From contig BAHP02000010.1 in assembly GCA_000508865.1 (NCBI GenBank), positions 1-46,810 of the forward strand: a stretch of 46,810 nucleotides of DNA. Direction: 5' to 3'. The stretch is from Clostridiales bacterium VE202-01. GTDB lineage: Bacteria > Bacillota_I > Bacilli_A > Erysipelotrichales > Coprobacillaceae. The first letter of the stretch is position 1; the number at the start of each line of letters is the position of its first letter. The translations under genes were made by a program, and so were the position numbers. This document shows positions 8,720 through 15,412 of the stretch, one piece after another. A model generated the notes under the pieces. The model did not search any database. It saw nothing but the letters and a program-made list of their open reading frames with translations, and was not told the origin of the DNA.

Positions 8720-8932
8720 TTATTTTCCTTTTAGTTTTTTTACTGCGTAATTGATTACTTCTTCCGGTGTAGGTCTTTCTCCTTTAAGTGTCATTTTCTT
8801 CCATTCTTCCTGCACAGCCGGATCAGGATTATCAAATCCTGCATCTATGGCTATCTGCATTTCTCTGCGTACTTCTTCTGGTGTTGTGTTGTACTTTTCT
8901 GCAATCTTCTCATAAATAGTTTTTTCTCTCAT
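8720..8932 (-). CDS. Small protein resembling the Spo0A C-terminal helix segment
   Basis: A 70-aa protein. The segment YEKIAEKYNTTPEEVRREMQ resembles the Spo0A effector-domain sequence IAKKYNTTxxxVERAIRHAI, which is part of its DNA-binding helix-turn-helix. Such stand-alone fragments are often annotated as sporulation initiation factor Spo0A C-terminal domain proteins in gut Clostridia elements. There is no receiver domain, so it is not a response regulator. GGAGGAAA upstream supports the start. It is first in an operon with the exported protein gene. The role is unknown; DNA binding is plausible. Confidence 0.65.
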   Translation of the reverse strand: MREKTIYEKIAEKYNTTPEEVRREMQIAIDAGFDNPDPAVQEEWKKMTLKGERPTPEEVINYAVKKLKGK

Positions 8933-8968
8933 TCATTTTCCTCCGATATATAACTGGATTTACAACTT

Positions 8969-8980
8969 GTTCTATAGAAC
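8969..8980. promoter_or_regulatory. Palindrome GTTCTATAGAAC, probable XRE operator (copy 1)
   Basis: A perfect 12-base palindrome 36 bases upstream of the Spo0A-C-like gene. A near-identical copy (TTCTATAGAAC) lies at 9491-9501, upstream of the XRE regulator gene. Two copies flanking one regulator gene suggest an operator for that regulator. Confidence 0.55.
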
Positions 8981-9043
8981 CAATTTAGCATATTTCTATT
9001 ATCATGAAAAGACACTTTACAACTTAAATCTGAATAAATGGTC

Positions 9044-9069
9044 AAAAAAAGAAGAGCTACTTGCTCTTC
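9044..9069 (-). terminator. Intrinsic terminator after the XRE gene
   Basis: On the minus strand GAAGAGC and GCTCTTC form a perfect 7-bp stem with a 5-base loop, followed by TTTTTTT. It starts 13 bases after the XRE regulator stop. Confidence 0.75.
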
Positions 9070-9082
9070 CCAGTTTGTCATA

Positions 9083-9400
9083 TCACTCTTCCAATAATGT
9101 GTGAATTACTTTGATGATTTTTTTCTGTTCTTTGATTGGAAGTTTTTCAATTTTTTCTGTCAGTTCATTTGTAACACCTGTAACTGAATGTGCCACAACA
9201 TCAATTAAAAGAGTATCTGCAGAAACATCTAACGCATTTGCAATTGCAACAAAGGTATCCAATTTTGTAACTTTCAAGCCTCTCTCTATTACACTCACAT
9301 GCGTCGGGCTTAAATTTACTAATGCAGCCAGTTCCTCTTGTGTGAGATTTTTTGCTTCTCGTGCCGATTTGATTCGCTGTCCTACTGCTTTCAAATCCAT
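9083..9400 (-). CDS. XRE-family transcriptional regulator
   Basis: A protein of about 105 aa. The start at 9400 is preferred because GGAGGAGGTG lies 5 bases upstream; the frame runs further upstream without a better site. Residues 5-60 are a classic lambda-repressor-like helix-turn-helix (GQRIKSAREAKNLTQEELAALVNLSPTHVSVIERG), followed by a short helical tail (LPIKEQKKIIKVIHTLLEE) that probably mediates dimerization. The upstream region holds the TTCTATAGAAC palindrome and a second inverted repeat, GAACGA-ATAA-TCGTTC. It probably represses itself and the 8720-8932 operon, perhaps also the divergent small membrane protein gene at 9580. Confidence 0.8.
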   Translation of the reverse strand: MDLKAVGQRIKSAREAKNLTQEELAALVNLSPTHVSVIERGLKVTKLDTFVAIANALDVSADTLLIDVVAHSVTGVTNELTEKIEKLPIKEQKKIIKVIHTLLEE

Positions 9401-9489
9401 CGTAACACCTCCTCCGGAACGAATAATCGTTCTGGATTTAGTATACTTGTGGATGTCTTCAATATACAGAATCGCAAAACCAAGTTCTA

Positions 9490-9501
9490 ATTCTATAGAA
9501 C
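9490..9501. promoter_or_regulatory. Palindrome TTCTATAGAAC, probable XRE operator (copy 2)
   Basis: Second copy of the motif, between the XRE gene (minus) and the small membrane protein gene (plus). It forms an imperfect longer repeat with GTTCTA at 9484-9489. Its position fits autoregulation and control of the divergent gene. Confidence 0.5.
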
Positions 9502-9579
9502 TATATTTCAAGATTTTCTTTGCATTTTCGTAAAAAAGCGTTATGATTGAATCAGTTAAATCAAAGGAGGTATCAAATC

Positions 9580-9786
9580 ATGAAATCACATAAATACTGG
9601 TCCTTAGGCGCACTTTTCTGTATGTTGGGATGCATTTATTCTGGAATCAAAAAATCTATGACTGCACATAAATACTTTGCCTATTCTTCATTGCTTTGTA
9701 TTGGCATGTCCATTTATTCCGGTCACAAACTGGTTTCTCCAAAGAAGAAAAAAATCACTGAATCAAATAATAGTGAGAATAGTTAA
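9580..9786 (+). CDS. Small two-helix membrane protein, 68 aa
   Basis: The start at 9580 is preferred because AAAGGAGG lies 8 bases upstream. Two similar halves are visible, SHKYWSLGALFCMLGCIYSGIKKS and AHKYFAYSSLLCIGMSIYSGHK. Each has an HKY motif, a hydrophobic stretch and a terminal YSG, suggesting an internal duplication and two membrane helices. The C-terminus is basic (PKKKK) and probably cytoplasmic. I recall similar small DUF proteins in Lachnospiraceae mobile elements, but no function is known to me. It is divergent from the XRE regulator and shares its palindrome-bearing promoter region. Confidence 0.65.
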   Translation: MKSHKYWSLGALFCMLGCIYSGIKKSMTAHKYFAYSSLLCIGMSIYSGHKLVSPKKKKITESNNSENS

Positions 9787-9816
9787 ATGAAAATTTGACC
9801 TTTATTCATCAAAGAC

Positions 9817-9854
9817 AAAGTTGCTGGAGAATATTTTTTCTCTCCAGCAACTTT
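9817..9854. terminator. Bidirectional terminator
   Basis: AAAGTTGCTGGAGA and TCTCCAGCAACTTT are perfect 14-base arms with a 10-base loop. The hairpin lies between the plus-strand membrane protein gene and the minus-strand gene ending at 9863, so it can serve both. Confidence 0.75.
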
Positions 9855-9862
9855 CTTTATCT

Positions 9863-10243
9863 TTAAGCCATTGAAATACAATACTGTCCAATCAGCTTCG
9901 TCCAACTATTATATTTATTCTTTTCACACACCTTTCGGCAAATTTCATTTTCCATCAATACACAGAACATCTTATCATAATCAAATGCCCAAACAGCACC
10001 ATTCACATGGTTTTCCACTGCTTTCTGATCTATGCTCTTTAAGCGTGTGACCATTTTTTCAATTTCTCCATTTCCCAAGTTACCGATATTTTTGCAGATA
10101 AACCGAAAGAAATTCAACGTTGCATATTCGTCATGCCAATGGAACTCTTCTGGATTGTTTTTAATTTTACTGGCTCGTTGCTGTTCTTTGATTATCTGAT
10201 CAGCTACACCTTTCATCGAATCTTCGTATCTCATATTATTCAC
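9863..10243 (-). CDS. Hypothetical protein, 126 aa
   Basis: I do not recognise this family. It is a soluble, mostly helical protein with several aromatic residues (EEFHWHDEYATLNFFRFICKN) and no signal peptide or membrane segment. The GTG at 10243 directly follows the TAG of the upstream gene and has GAGG 7-8 bases before it; an ATG three codons later is an alternative. The tight junction shows co-transcription with the HTH-like gene. It is probably an accessory gene of the mobile element. Confidence 0.55.
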   Translation of the reverse strand: MNNMRYEDSMKGVADQIIKEQQRASKIKNNPEEFHWHDEYATLNFFRFICKNIGNLGNGEIEKMVTRLKSIDQKAVENHVNGAVWAFDYDKMFCVLMENEICRKVCEKNKYNSWTKLIGQYCISMA

Positions 10244-10816
10244 CTACTCTTCCTCTACGCCCAGTGACGGTTTAAATCTTTTATCCTTTGCCTGCGGTAC
10301 CACGATCTCATAAAAATAAAATCCTAAATACCCAAGTGCCTGCTTCTTCATTTTATAAAATGAAGTCCTGCCTATTCCTAACTCCTGTTGTACTTCCACA
10401 TCTGTCTTATTATAATGACTGCAAAAACAGGAATGAAGGATCTCACTGAGCATCACACCATTCGGTGCATAGAACTTAACCAGTGTCATTCCACGATAGA
10501 TCATATCTGACAAGCCATAAATGATCATCAGGTTATTCATTTCCCGGTGCATCTTTGGCACATTCAGCTGATTGTTATAAATGCTCAGATAACTCAACGC
10601 ATATGCCATATCTTCATTGATTTTCTCCTGGCACTCCATATCCAGTTCTTCTAACACAATCTGATTTTCCAAAATCAATTTCTGATAGCTTGTCATCAAT
10701 TCTTTAATATCAGTATAATGTCTTTCAATCGTTACTTCCAAATAATCCTGTGCATGGCTTGCCATCTGGAAGGTAATCTCTTTCATTGATTTAATTGCAT
10801 AATCTCTGTCTGTCAT
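10244..10816 (-). CDS. Hypothetical protein with C-terminal HTH-like segment
   Basis: About 190 aa. The ATG at 10816 is 12 bases from GGAG; a TTG three codons upstream is another possible start. The N-terminal two thirds are helical. The segment KTDVEVQQELGIGRTSFYKMKKQALGYLG resembles a sigma region 4 or ArpU/RinA-like helix-turn-helix, so a phage-type transcription activator is possible. The preceding 240 bases (10826-11066) hold no gene that I can see, only some stem structures, such as GCAGG/CCTGC arms near 11000-11025. The function is inferred weakly. Confidence 0.5.
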   Translation of the reverse strand: MTDRDYAIKSMKEITFQMASHAQDYLEVTIERHYTDIKELMTSYQKLILENQIVLEELDMECQEKINEDMAYALSYLSIYNNQLNVPKMHREMNNLMIIYGLSDMIYRGMTLVKFYAPNGVMLSEILHSCFCSHYNKTDVEVQQELGIGRTSFYKMKKQALGYLGFYFYEIVVPQAKDKRFKPSLGVEEE

Positions 10817-11066
10817 CAGTTTCAAAATCTCCTTATCATCATCACACTAACTGGCGGTCTTTCAGACCAGTTCGCTTTCCCCATGATTTTGATGGGAAGC
10901 AATTACTTACTACAACTTGCAGAAGCGGATATCCAAAAGGCATTGTGGGAGCTGCCTTTGCTGACCGGAATCCATCTTCTTATGTAAAACCTGCAGGAAT
11001 AAAAAGGGAAAGTGACTATCCCTGCCGGTTAATAATCCAAATAATATCGTCTATACCAAGCTCTCC

Positions 11067-11306
11067 TTATGCTGTTTTTCTCTCCATAAACCATTTATCC
11101 ACTTCGTAAAACAAGTGGCTTTCCTGCCCTTGTATCATACAGGTGTACATCATTCCTACACCGCCTGCCTTTCTGCTGGCGCATCGCTCGATTTTCAAAA
11201 TTCTGTCAATGCTATACTTTCTTCCATCCTCCCATGTAAAAAATATGGGAACCAGCTGTCCGTTTTTCCGAAACTCTGCTACTACATCTACATATACTTT
11301 GTTCAT
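11067..11306 (-). CDS. Small protein of the SOS-like cassette, 79 aa
   Basis: A 79-aa protein with the pattern VYVDVVAEFRKNGQLVPIFFTWEDGRKYSIDRIL followed by a segment with Cys and Tyr (MMYTCMIQGQESHLFYEVDKWFME). It looks like a small beta-barrel fold. I have seen similar small genes next to Y-family polymerase and LexA-like genes in Clostridia, but no function is known to me. GAGGTG lies 5 bases before the ATG. It is the last gene of the polymerase-LexA cassette and starts 12 bases after the LexA-like gene. Confidence 0.6.
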   Translation of the reverse strand: MNKVYVDVVAEFRKNGQLVPIFFTWEDGRKYSIDRILKIERCASRKAGGVGMMYTCMIQGQESHLFYEVDKWFMERKTA

Positions 11307-11318
11307 GCCGACACCTCA

Positions 11319-11531
11319 CTATAAAATCTCAATTGCTCTTGGCGATGCCGGGATTCTGCGGATATATCCATTTAACTCCAACTGCTTGATTCTGGAAAAT
11401 GCTGATGATGTTGATTTCACCCCGATCAATTTTCCAAATTCCCGTATTGTCGGTGGATATCCATGTTCATTGGTATATCGTAAAATACACTGATAACTTT
11501 CTTCCTGTTTTCTGGTTAATGCTTTTTTCAA
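11319..11531 (-). CDS. LexA N-terminal DNA-binding domain protein, 70 aa
   Basis: The protein matches only the winged-helix domain of LexA: LTRKQEESYQCILRYTNEHGYPPTIREFGKLIGVKSTSSAFSRIKQLELNGYIRR. The autoprotease (S24) domain of full-length LexA, about 200 aa in total, is absent, so it cannot self-cleave. The start is a TTG with GGAGGG 6-7 bases upstream. It lies 14 bases after the Y-family polymerase gene, in the same transcript. It may compete with LexA or the HTH-S24 repressor at an operator. The frame closes cleanly, so it looks like a genuine short gene and not a truncation. Confidence 0.75.
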   Translation of the reverse strand: MKKALTRKQEESYQCILRYTNEHGYPPTIREFGKLIGVKSTSSAFSRIKQLELNGYIRRIPASPRAIEIL

Positions 11532-11545
11532 ATCTATCCCTCCAA

Positions 11546-12793
11546 TTACCCATGGAAATAACTATGTGGATGGATCGTGTGCGTACCAGCGTCTAAGTGG
11601 GATAAGACTTTATCCTGATACATTGCCGCTCGCTGTATACTGAAATAACCAAACCGTCGTCTGATCTCATCTACAGTACGATCCAGCTTCTCTAACTTTT
11701 CCTTTTTCTCCTGATTTCCAAATAAATCCAACTGCACGGGAATATCATCTAACACAAGATCCGCAGCTCGGATTCCCAGGCTTCTAATGGGATGTTCCCA
11801 TTTGTAATTATCTTTAAATAGCTGAAATGCTGCAGTTACAATCTCGTTTGTAATATTCGTTGGCTGTCGTAAATGTATCTGTCTGGAAAAACTATACAAT
11901 CGATTATCTCGAACTGTAATTTCTATCGTTTTGCATTTAAAACCATGTTTTCTTAATCTTGCTGCAACGCTTTCTGCCAGTGCCATCTGAATGATCCAGA
12001 CATCCAGATCATCTTCTAAATCTCTTGGAGTTGTGGTACTATTACCAATTGACTTCACCGGAGCTGTATACCCATCTTTGCAAACTGGATCATCGTCCCA
12101 GCCATTTGCAAATGACCATAACACAATTCCCATCTTTCCAAAATGGCTTTCTAACATTGCTTCATCACTTTCTGCAAGTTCCCCAATGGTTCGAATCCCC
12201 AGCTTCTGAAGTTTCTTCCGAGTCTGTCTTCCAACATAAAGCAGATCCGATGCAGGAAGCTGCCAAATCATACTTTTATAATTCTCCCGGTTAAACTCTG
12301 TAATCGCATCTGGCTTTTTGTAATCTGAACCAAGTTTCGCATAAATCTTATTCCAGGAAATTCCAATACTTACCGTTACACCCAGTTCGTATTTAATCCG
12401 ATGGCTGATTTCTCTTGCAATCGTCATTCCGCTTCCTTTCAGATTTCTGCTGTCCGATACATCCAGCCAGGCTTCATCAATTCCATATGGCTCAATCTTG
12501 TCCGTATACTCCGAATAGATTTCTCTTGCCATCTTTGAAAATCTCAAATACAAATCCATCCGTGGTGGTACAAATATGATTTCCGGACAAATCTGTTTTG
12601 CCTGCCATAATGCCATTCCGGTCTTTACACCTTTTTGCTTTGCAATATAATTTGCTGTCAGCACAATCCCATGTCTGGCTTCCGGATCGCCACCGACTGC
12701 CAGCGGCATTCCGGCAAATTCCGGATGATGCAGCATTTCTACACTGGCATAAAAACAGTTCATATCACTATGCAGGATCACACGCTCACTCAA
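11546..12793 (-). CDS. Y-family DNA polymerase (UmuC/DinB type)
   Basis: About 415 aa, a translesion DNA polymerase. The catalytic N-terminal motif is ILHSDMNCFYASVEM, and the palm motif YGIDEAWLDVSDS has the paired acidic residues. The helix-hairpin-helix region DLLYVGRQTRKKLQKLGIRTIGELAE and a C-terminal little-finger domain are present. I prefer the TTG at 12793, because GGGAGGTG lies 5 bases upstream; an ATG at 12838 opens the same frame but has no ribosome site. The gene is divergent from an HTH-S24 repressor gene and leads a cassette with the LexA-like and 79-aa genes, so DNA-damage induction is likely. Confidence 0.9.
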   Translation of the reverse strand: MSERVILHSDMNCFYASVEMLHHPEFAGMPLAVGGDPEARHGIVLTANYIAKQKGVKTGMALWQAKQICPEIIFVPPRMDLYLRFSKMAREIYSEYTDKIEPYGIDEAWLDVSDSRNLKGSGMTIAREISHRIKYELGVTVSIGISWNKIYAKLGSDYKKPDAITEFNRENYKSMIWQLPASDLLYVGRQTRKKLQKLGIRTIGELAESDEAMLESHFGKMGIVLWSFANGWDDDPVCKDGYTAPVKSIGNSTTTPRDLEDDLDVWIIQMALAESVAARLRKHGFKCKTIEITVRDNRLYSFSRQIHLRQPTNITNEIVTAAFQLFKDNYKWEHPIRSLGIRAADLVLDDIPVQLDLFGNQEKKEKLEKLDRTVDEIRRRFGYFSIQRAAMYQDKVLSHLDAGTHTIHPHSYFHG

Positions 12794-12901
12794 ACTTTTC
12801 ACCTCCCAGCTGTTTCCTTCAACATGATGTCTTATCAATTTTTGTATGTTTAGTATATATCGACATTCCGGAGATAGTCAAGTAACATCTTGGTTGTATT
12901 T

Positions 12902-12951
12902 TCTCCATTTTGGAGATTATTGTTGATTTTATTTCTAACATACGGTATAAT
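12902..12951 (+). promoter_or_regulatory. Promoter of the S24 repressor, with an operator-like palindrome
   Basis: TTGATT (12923-12928), a 17-base spacer and TATAAT (12946-12951) form a good sigma-A promoter for the repressor gene at 12988. Just upstream TCTCCA-TTT-TGGAGA (12902-12916) is a perfect inverted repeat. It lies between the divergent polymerase and repressor genes and is the best operator candidate. Confidence 0.65.
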
Positions 12952-12987
12952 GCATATAGAAAATTCAAATAGAAATGAGGCGAACAA

Positions 12988-13719
12988 ATGCGTGATTTCG
13001 GGGAAATATTAGCAGAAAATAGAAAAAAGAAAGGATACTCTCAATCAGATCTGGTAGACCTGCTTTCTCAGGAAGGTATTCAGGTCACTACAAAAGCAAT
13101 CTCCAAATGGGAGACCAATGCACGAGAACCAGCTTTACATGTTTTCCTGACACTTTGCCAGTTACTTGATATCGAAGATATATATGAATCCTTCTTTGGA
13201 GAAAACCCATATAACATTATGAGTGGATTGAATGAAGAAGGCAGAAATAAATTGATTGAATTTGCTGATATTTTGAAAGCTTCTAAAAAGTTTTCTCCAC
13301 TGTCTGCAAAAATTATCCCATTCCATCATCCTGTAGAAATTACCTGGGAACCAGTTTCTGCTGGTACTGGAAATTACCTGGAGGATTCTGTAAAAGAAAC
13401 CTATGATGTAGGACACCTTGCTCCTGAGCAGACTGACTTTGGTGTACGGATTTCCGGTGACAGTATGGAGCCACTTTATCATACAGACGATGTTGCATGG
13501 ATTCAGAAAAAAGATTCTCTTGCTAATGGTGAAATTGGAATCTTCTATCTCAACGGCAATACTTACATCAAGGAATTACACGATGAGCCAGATGGTGTTT
13601 ATCTGATTTCTTTAAATCAAAAATATCGTCCTATCCAGGTTTTGGAATCTGACTCTTTTAAGATTTTTGGAAAAGTAATCGGGAAATGCAAAGGTGCAGA
13701 AATTCCGGGATTTCATTAG
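12988..13719 (+). CDS. HTH-S24 (LexA/CI-like) self-cleaving repressor
   Basis: A 243-aa protein. Residues 1-65 are an XRE helix-turn-helix (LAENRKKKGYSQSDLVDLLSQEGIQVTTKAISKWE). The C-terminal half is an S24 peptidase fold: the Ser nucleophile is in RISGDSMEPLYHTDDVAWI, and the Lys general base is in YLNGNTYIKEL. Proteins of this type bind as dimers and are inactivated by RecA-stimulated self-cleavage. Its divergent arrangement with the Y-family polymerase suggests it represses that cassette until DNA damage. GAGG lies 7 bases before the ATG, and a good promoter is present at 12923-12951. A phage-like repressor is an alternative reading. Confidence 0.85.
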   Translation: MRDFGEILAENRKKKGYSQSDLVDLLSQEGIQVTTKAISKWETNAREPALHVFLTLCQLLDIEDIYESFFGENPYNIMSGLNEEGRNKLIEFADILKASKKFSPLSAKIIPFHHPVEITWEPVSAGTGNYLEDSVKETYDVGHLAPEQTDFGVRISGDSMEPLYHTDDVAWIQKKDSLANGEIGIFYLNGNTYIKELHDEPDGVYLISLNQKYRPIQVLESDSFKIFGKVIGKCKGAEIPGFH

Positions 13720-13775
13720 ACTTCAACAGCAGGTTCATGATCCTGCTGATAACAATAAGCAAAGGAAGTGATTGA

Positions 13776-13976
13776 ATGGCAATCAATAATACACTAAAAG
13801 ATATTCGTGAAGAACGGAATCTCATTCAAGCAGATTTGGCTGAAGCCATAGGTTCCTGCAGCCAGACTATAGGCCGCATCGAACGTGGAGAACGTAATCC
13901 CTCTCTTGAGATTGCAATCCGGCTGGCACATTACCTGAAAGTGCCTGTAGAAGATATTTTTCAGGTTGAAGACTGA
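13776..13976 (+). CDS. Small XRE-family regulator, 66 aa
   Basis: A single helix-turn-helix domain (LKDIREERNLIQADLAEAIGSCSQTIGRIERGERNPSLEIAIRLAHYLKVPVEDIFQ) with no other domain, of the Cro or YozG type. GGAAGTGATTGA precedes the ATG. It lies 56 bases after the S24 repressor gene in the same direction and may be co-transcribed with it. A shared terminator (13990-14024) follows. Its targets are unknown. Confidence 0.8.
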   Translation: MAINNTLKDIREERNLIQADLAEAIGSCSQTIGRIERGERNPSLEIAIRLAHYLKVPVEDIFQVED

Positions 13977-13989
13977 AACACAGCTGCCA

Positions 13990-14024
13990 GAAAACCGAGG
14001 AGTAAAATCCCCGGTTTTCCTTTT
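13990..14024. terminator. Terminator shared by convergent genes
   Basis: AAAACCGAGG and CCCCGGTTTT form a 10-base stem with one mismatch and a T-rich tail on the plus strand (TTTTCCTTTT) and an A-rich flank on the other side. It separates the XRE gene (plus) from the flavodoxin gene (minus, ends 14034). Confidence 0.65.
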
Positions 14025-14033
14025 GCTCAAAAA

Positions 14034-14468
14034 TCAGTGTAATCCTTTTACGAAATCCGCTGCGTTTTTCATATCTTCTTCATTCGGATGGTCTTTAGCA
14101 ATACCTCCAACCAGTTTAAATGGTCCGAATGTGTCATACCCTTTACAACCAAATTTTCCAACCACACTGGCATGTCTTTTATCCAAAATCTGCTCTATGG
14201 TTTTATAATTCGCACTCCCGCCATAAGTACAGATCAGAAATATCTTTTTGTCGTCCGGTAGATTCTTCTCTGCAAATTCCAATATCGACTGATGAAACTT
14301 TGAAAAATAGATTCCTGATGCAAACCCAATCATATCATAACTGCTCAGGTCTGCATCTGGCTGTTTCACAGCATCAATCAAATCCACCTGACATTCTTCT
14401 GCGATCCTCTTTACTAATTTTTCTGTATTTCCATGATGCACAGATGCGTATACTATCGCTGTTCTCAT
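14034..14468 (-). CDS. Flavodoxin-domain protein
   Basis: A 144-aa protein of the flavodoxin fold. The FMN phosphate loop is near the N-terminus (VYASVHHGNTEKLVKRIAEE). SYDMIGFASGIYFSKFH and FLICTYGGSANYKTIEQIL supply the flavin ring loops. The length is usual for short-chain flavodoxins. It overlaps the YjbR-like gene by 4 bases (ATGA), so the two are translated as a pair. It is probably a cytoplasmic electron carrier or a menaquinone-type flavodoxin. It looks like cargo of the mobile element and not a transfer gene. Confidence 0.85.
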   Translation of the reverse strand: MRTAIVYASVHHGNTEKLVKRIAEECQVDLIDAVKQPDADLSSYDMIGFASGIYFSKFHQSILEFAEKNLPDDKKIFLICTYGGSANYKTIEQILDKRHASVVGKFGCKGYDTFGPFKLVGGIAKDHPNEEDMKNAADFVKGLH

Positions 14469-14839
14469 TTTTCTTCCTTTCCGTCTGCTCCGTCAATCAG
14501 GTCATAGCTCATATCCAAAAAGTCCAATATCTTCGCTTCACTGACTGAACCATCCAGTAAAATCGTGATCCAGTGCTGTTTATCCATATGGTATCCTGGT
14601 AAAAATCCATAAGTCTGAATAATCATGCTGGTCATTTCTGGATTGCACTTTACATCCATAATGTCAACCAGATCATTTCCCTCTAATCCCAGTTTCGATT
14701 TTTCAACCGTCATGATCACTGCATACCATTTTCCATTTTTATGTCGAAGTACTGCACTGTCCGATAGTTTACTCCATAAATATTCCGGCATTGTGCCATA
14801 CTGTTTCTGCACATATTCAAAAATTTCTTCTTTCTTCAC
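14465..14839 (-). CDS. MmcQ/YjbR-family protein
   Basis: A 124-aa protein matching the YjbR/MmcQ pattern: N-terminal EYVQKQYGTMPEYLWSKLSDSAVLRHKNGKWYAVIMTV, central NDLVDIMDVKCNPEMTSMI, then PGYHMDKQHWITILLDGSVS and a final helix. These small proteins have a double-wing fold and are often annotated as DNA-binding, with little functional proof. It precedes and overlaps the flavodoxin gene. The promoter probably lies in 14840-14940, but I see no strong elements. Confidence 0.8.
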   Translation of the reverse strand: MKKEEIFEYVQKQYGTMPEYLWSKLSDSAVLRHKNGKWYAVIMTVEKSKLGLEGNDLVDIMDVKCNPEMTSMIIQTYGFLPGYHMDKQHWITILLDGSVSEAKILDFLDMSYDLIDGADGKEEK

Positions 14840-14979
14840 AATCTATTCAACTCCTGATTTTTCTGATATCCTGCCCATAATCATACCACATTTTCGTATC
14901 CCATACTACCTGCCAAATTCTTTTGCATTTTTCCGGTTCTCCTGACTTTAACTAATAGAGGGGTAAAACAGCAAGGACA

Positions 14980-15030
14980 GGAAGTGAGGATACACTTCCG
15001 GAAAATCCCAATTAGGGTACCCTGCCCTAA
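14980..15030 (+). other. Candidate origin of transfer (oriT)
   Basis: Two inverted repeats lie just upstream of mobC: GGAAGTG-AGGATA-CACTTCC (14980-14999) and TTAGGG-TACCCTG-CCCTAA (15012-15030), the latter enclosing the palindrome GGGTACCC. Inverted repeats immediately upstream of a mobC-relaxase pair are the usual place of a MOBP-type oriT. The nick site would be near the first repeat, but I cannot fix it by eye. Confidence 0.55.
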
Positions 15031-15088
15031 ATTGAAAAAACGCTGAAAGCAACGATACTACTGCCCTCTCAGAAAGGAGAACCCACCA

Positions 15089-15412
15089 ATGGCTGAAAGA
15101 AAGAGAAACAAAGAAATTCATTTTTATGTCACCGAAGAAGAAAGGAAGCTAATCCGCAGGAAGATGATAGAATCAAAAACCAAAAACATGGGAGCTTATC
15201 TGCGAAAAATGGCAATCGACGGTTATATCGTCAACACCGATACCACTCCACTGAAGAAACAGTATGAGGAAATGCACAAGATTGGTGTAAATATAAACCA
15301 GATTGCAAAAAAGGTAAATATCACCGGAGATCTATATCCGGAAGAAATGCAAGAATTGAAAGAGATGGTGAAAGAATTATGGCGTATCTTAAGATCTTCC
15401 CCGTTAAAGTAA
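15089..15412 (+). CDS. mobC: MobC-like relaxosome accessory protein
   Basis: A 107-aa protein of the MobC family. The N-terminal half is a ribbon-helix-helix-like segment (NKEIHFYVTEEERKLIRRKMIESKTKNMGAYLRKMAIDG). The second half carries the family signature GVNINQIAKKVNITGDLYPEEMQELKEMVKELW. MobC proteins bind oriT and help the relaxase open the strand. AGAAAGGAGA precedes the ATG. Its 3' end overlaps the relaxase gene by 34 bases, a common arrangement. The inverted-repeat region 14980-15030 directly upstream is its likely binding site. Confidence 0.88.
   Translation: MAERKRNKEIHFYVTEEERKLIRRKMIESKTKNMGAYLRKMAIDGYIVNTDTTPLKKQYEEMHKIGVNINQIAKKVNITGDLYPEEMQELKEMVKELWRILRSSPLK

Noticed and set aside
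9413..9440. GAACGA-ATAA-TCGTTC as a LexA box
   Set aside because: The Gram-positive LexA box is CGAAC-N4-GTTCG; the half-sites here are differently placed, so it is more likely a site for the local XRE protein.
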